Origin: Tricholoma matsutake
Lineage: Eukaryota; Basidiomycota; Agaricomycetes; Agaricales; Tricholomataceae
Assembly (NCBI GenBank): GCA_026075535.2
Contig: AP026538.1
Span: 1,736,001-1,800,000 of the forward strand
Reading direction: 5' to 3'
DNA length: 64,000 nucleotides
Both the position numbers and the translations under genes were made by a program. Under the pieces are notes generated by a model that was not told the DNA's origin, made no database searches, and saw nothing but the letters and a program-made list of their open reading frames with translations. This document shows, piece after piece, positions 62,105 through 64,000 of this stretch (its first letter is position 1; every line of letters begins with the position of its first letter).

Positions 62105-62703
62105 TCATTGCTGGTCTGAGGCTAGAAGTCTGGATCCTGATGCTTCTGTTTGGGCCCACATCTTGGCCAGTGCCAGTGCTGCTTCTATGCTTGTTGGTGT
62201 TGGCATTGCTGCTGCCATTGCTGATGCAGATGGTCCAGCTGATGTGGACACAGGTCCTGTTATGCCCTTTTTCTTATCAAAGGTCTTCATTGCCCTCAGT
62301 TGACCTTCAATAAACTTCTGGTCCCCTGTCCTGTCTGACTTTGACCATGCTACCACAAATCCCCACAAAAAGGCATTGGCCCAGAAGATAGCCTGCACAT
62401 CCTCTGTGAGAACCTCTCTTTGCCAGGCAAATAATGTTTGCTACAATTTGCAAGTGCATCGTTGATCTGATAGCACACCAATCCACTCACAAGGGCCAAT
62501 TTTCTTTCCTTCATCACAGCCTTGATACTTTGGTCCCAAAGTCCATTGCAGATGGATTGCTTGATCTTGCTGATCTTGCTGAGCACTTGTTGGCATGTAA
62601 CATTCATGGTTGATGAGTTGGCTGTGGCAGCAGGGTCGATGTTGAGATGAAAAAGAGTGAAACACTGAAAATCAACAATCACATGTTGTTGATCAATATA
62701 CAA
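62105..62703 (-). pseudogene. Unrecognised transposon-associated ORF D
   Basis: Likely start at MNVTCQQVLSKISKIKQSIC (about 62609). It continues SIKAVMKERKLALVSGLVCY, INDALANCSKHYLPGKE. At about 62420 a 2-nt insertion (GAGAGG where GAGG keeps the frame) shifts the reading. The next frame continues QAIFWANAFLWGFVVAWSKS, QKFIEGQLRAMKTFDKKK and an Ala/Pro/Met-rich repeat end near 62110. No known domain. It is divergent from ORF C, with starts about 160 bp apart. Confidence 0.45.
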
Positions 62704-62772
62704 TTGATATATACAAACAAATAATGTCCTGATTAAATGGTATCACTTGTTATCATCTGTGTTATCTATACC

Positions 62773-63494
62773 ATGAGCAATCAGCAAACTGACACTGATA
62801 TTCCTGATGAATATGTCATTATCTGAGGTGACAATGGGCAGTACTATCTAGTGCCCCATTTTATGATTTCAGCTACCCACCAGGCAATGAAGGCCTATTG
62901 CAAGAAGGTTGAATTCAATGTACACATGGCACATGGGGGGGGTAAGATTTCCTTCCTTTCAAAGTCTCATTGCTGCCAGCCTAGCCATCTTGGCCTGATG
63001 CCATCCTTGGGCTGATGCCATGTCTTAGCTAATGCCATGTCTTGGCCAATGCCATGTCTTGTTTGGCTCATCTATCCTCTCACTGATGACTTTGCAGTCT
63101 GGAAACATGACTGATACACCATACTACTATACATTGGCCCACAACCACCTAATGCTACCTGCTGATCCAGTAAGTGCCTTGTCCTCATTTGTATGACTAT
63201 TAGTTCATCCTGTTGCAGAAATTGACAGACAGGGAGCTGTTGAGCTGCCATGCCAAAGTGAAAGCCCTGCAAAACAACCTTGGCACCTCATACAAGGATG
63301 CCAGTTATTGTCTCTACATGGCTGAGGTTGAGAAGCTGGAGCAGCAAGATGTCACATTGAAGACATATGCAACCTTGAAGGAAAGGATGGAATATAATCT
63401 GAAATCATTTGAACAAAGGTTCTCAGACATTCCAATCAGATCATTGTCCATGATGACAACATGGCCGCTCCTGCCAGTTCTCACAATTAGCTAG
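62773..63494 (+). pseudogene. Unrecognised transposon-associated ORF C (three exons)
   Basis: Exon 1 62773-62941: MSNQQTDTDIPDEYVII, a TGA (arginine expected), GDNGQYYLVPHFMISATHQA. Intron 62942-63097 (GTAAGA...CAG) contains three copies of ATGCCATGTCTTGGCYAATG-type repeat. Exon 2 is 63098-63169 (GNMTDTPYYYTLAHNHLML). Intron 63170-63218 (GTAAGT...CAG). Exon 3 63219-63494: KLTDRELLSCHAKVKALQNN, then LGTSYKDASYCLYMAEVEKL and a Lys/Glu-rich helical end. The splice pattern and sequence resemble hypothetical proteins common near agaricomycete transposons. No function can be given. Confidence 0.5.
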
Positions 63495-63726
63495 TACTGA
63501 CATTGTTATTTTAGCTAGGATGAACACTGCTGTTTTGTTGATTTTGTTCATTCATACTCCCTGCACCCATTGTGCATCTGGTTTGCTAATGCCCATTGCC
63601 GATGCTCTTGATATATAGATTTCCACCCCAAAGTGTCTGTCTGCTGCCACCGATGTTGATGTTGATGTAGATTTCTGTGCCGATGTCTCTGCTGATGCCA
63701 ATGCCAATGGCTGTGACTATTTCATC

Positions 63727-64000
63727 AACTATAAGGGCAACCTAAGCCTCTAGTAAAGGGAAATCCGAAGTTAAAATTATACTACATAATACAGGCATTG
63801 GGGACACACCTAGCAAAGGGAAATCTGAAGAGAAAACTCTAAGGATCCCCTTGCTGATGCCCAGTATATGTGAAGACGACAAAAATCAAATATAACCTAA
63901 AAATAGAAAAAGGCGGAGATAGGCAGATCAAGGCCGCCGAATGACATCATACCAAGGGGTATGTGTCAAGGGGTACTCCGCCTCTAAATATAAAAGTGTC
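63727..64000 (+). repeat. Direct repeat of 56518-56800, cut by the window edge
   Basis: Same order and orientation as the copy at 56.5 kb. Differences include CCGAAG/CCAAAG, GACGAC/GATGAC and GCCGCCGAATG/GCCCCCAAATG, several of them CpG changes. Confidence 0.75.

Overview
This is nuclear DNA of a filamentous basidiomycete, most likely an agaricomycete with a transposon-bloated genome. The evidence is the 48-63 nt GT-AG introns in the few host-type genes, a KDZ-type (Kyakuja-Dileera-Zisupton) transposase with its cysteine-cluster N-terminus, chromodomain Ty3/gypsy elements, Ty1/copia elements, and a basidiomycete-type non-LTR retrotransposon RNase H tail. I cannot name the species. Only about 4.5 kb (roughly 13.0-17.5 kb) looks like host gene space. 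The rest is mobile or repetitive DNA.

Layout. 1-7360: a degenerate gag of a minus-strand LTR element, split by a complete copia element (copia-A, 1395-7066, target duplication GTCAG). 7795-12746: a second, younger complete copia (copia-B). 13.05-14.97 kb: a small secreted cysteine-rich protein gene flanked by two copies of a short GC-rich inverted-repeat element. 15.76-17.28 kb: a multi-intron alcohol dehydrogenase-like gene with a damaged 5' end. 17565-17957: a MITE-like element. 18.6-24.1 kb: a KDZ transposon, minus strand. 24.1-27.5 kb: a convergent pair of transposon-associated ORFs (called A and B here). 27.5-29.3 kb: first copy of an unusual composite repeat. 29.3-35.4 kb: Ty3/gypsy element 2. 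35.9-46.5 kb: foldback and satellite structures, into which gypsy element 1 (37887-43987, target duplication AAGTG) inserted. 46.7-48.85 kb: second copy of the composite repeat. 48.9-55.2 kb: a rearranged gypsy element 3 sharing its LTR family with element 1. 55.2-56.4 kb: LINE-like tail with poly(A). 57-64 kb: KDZ fragment, third composite repeat, two more A/B pairs and a divergent ORF pair.

Two themes connect the window. First, almost every stop inside the transposon reading frames is TGA where the family has arginine (CGA). At several codons the two related gypsy copies show TGA in one and CAA in the other. This is what cytosine deamination at CpG on either strand produces, so the elements look silenced by methylation or a RIP-like process. 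Second, the composite repeat at 27.5, 46.7 and 57.5 kb has an organised architecture that I cannot match to a known class: mirror-image 11-bp repeat arrays at the ends, outward-facing tRNA-like pol III promoters inside them, and a body holding ten copies of a 22-nt palindrome plus a second hairpin family. It is my best candidate for an undescribed element.
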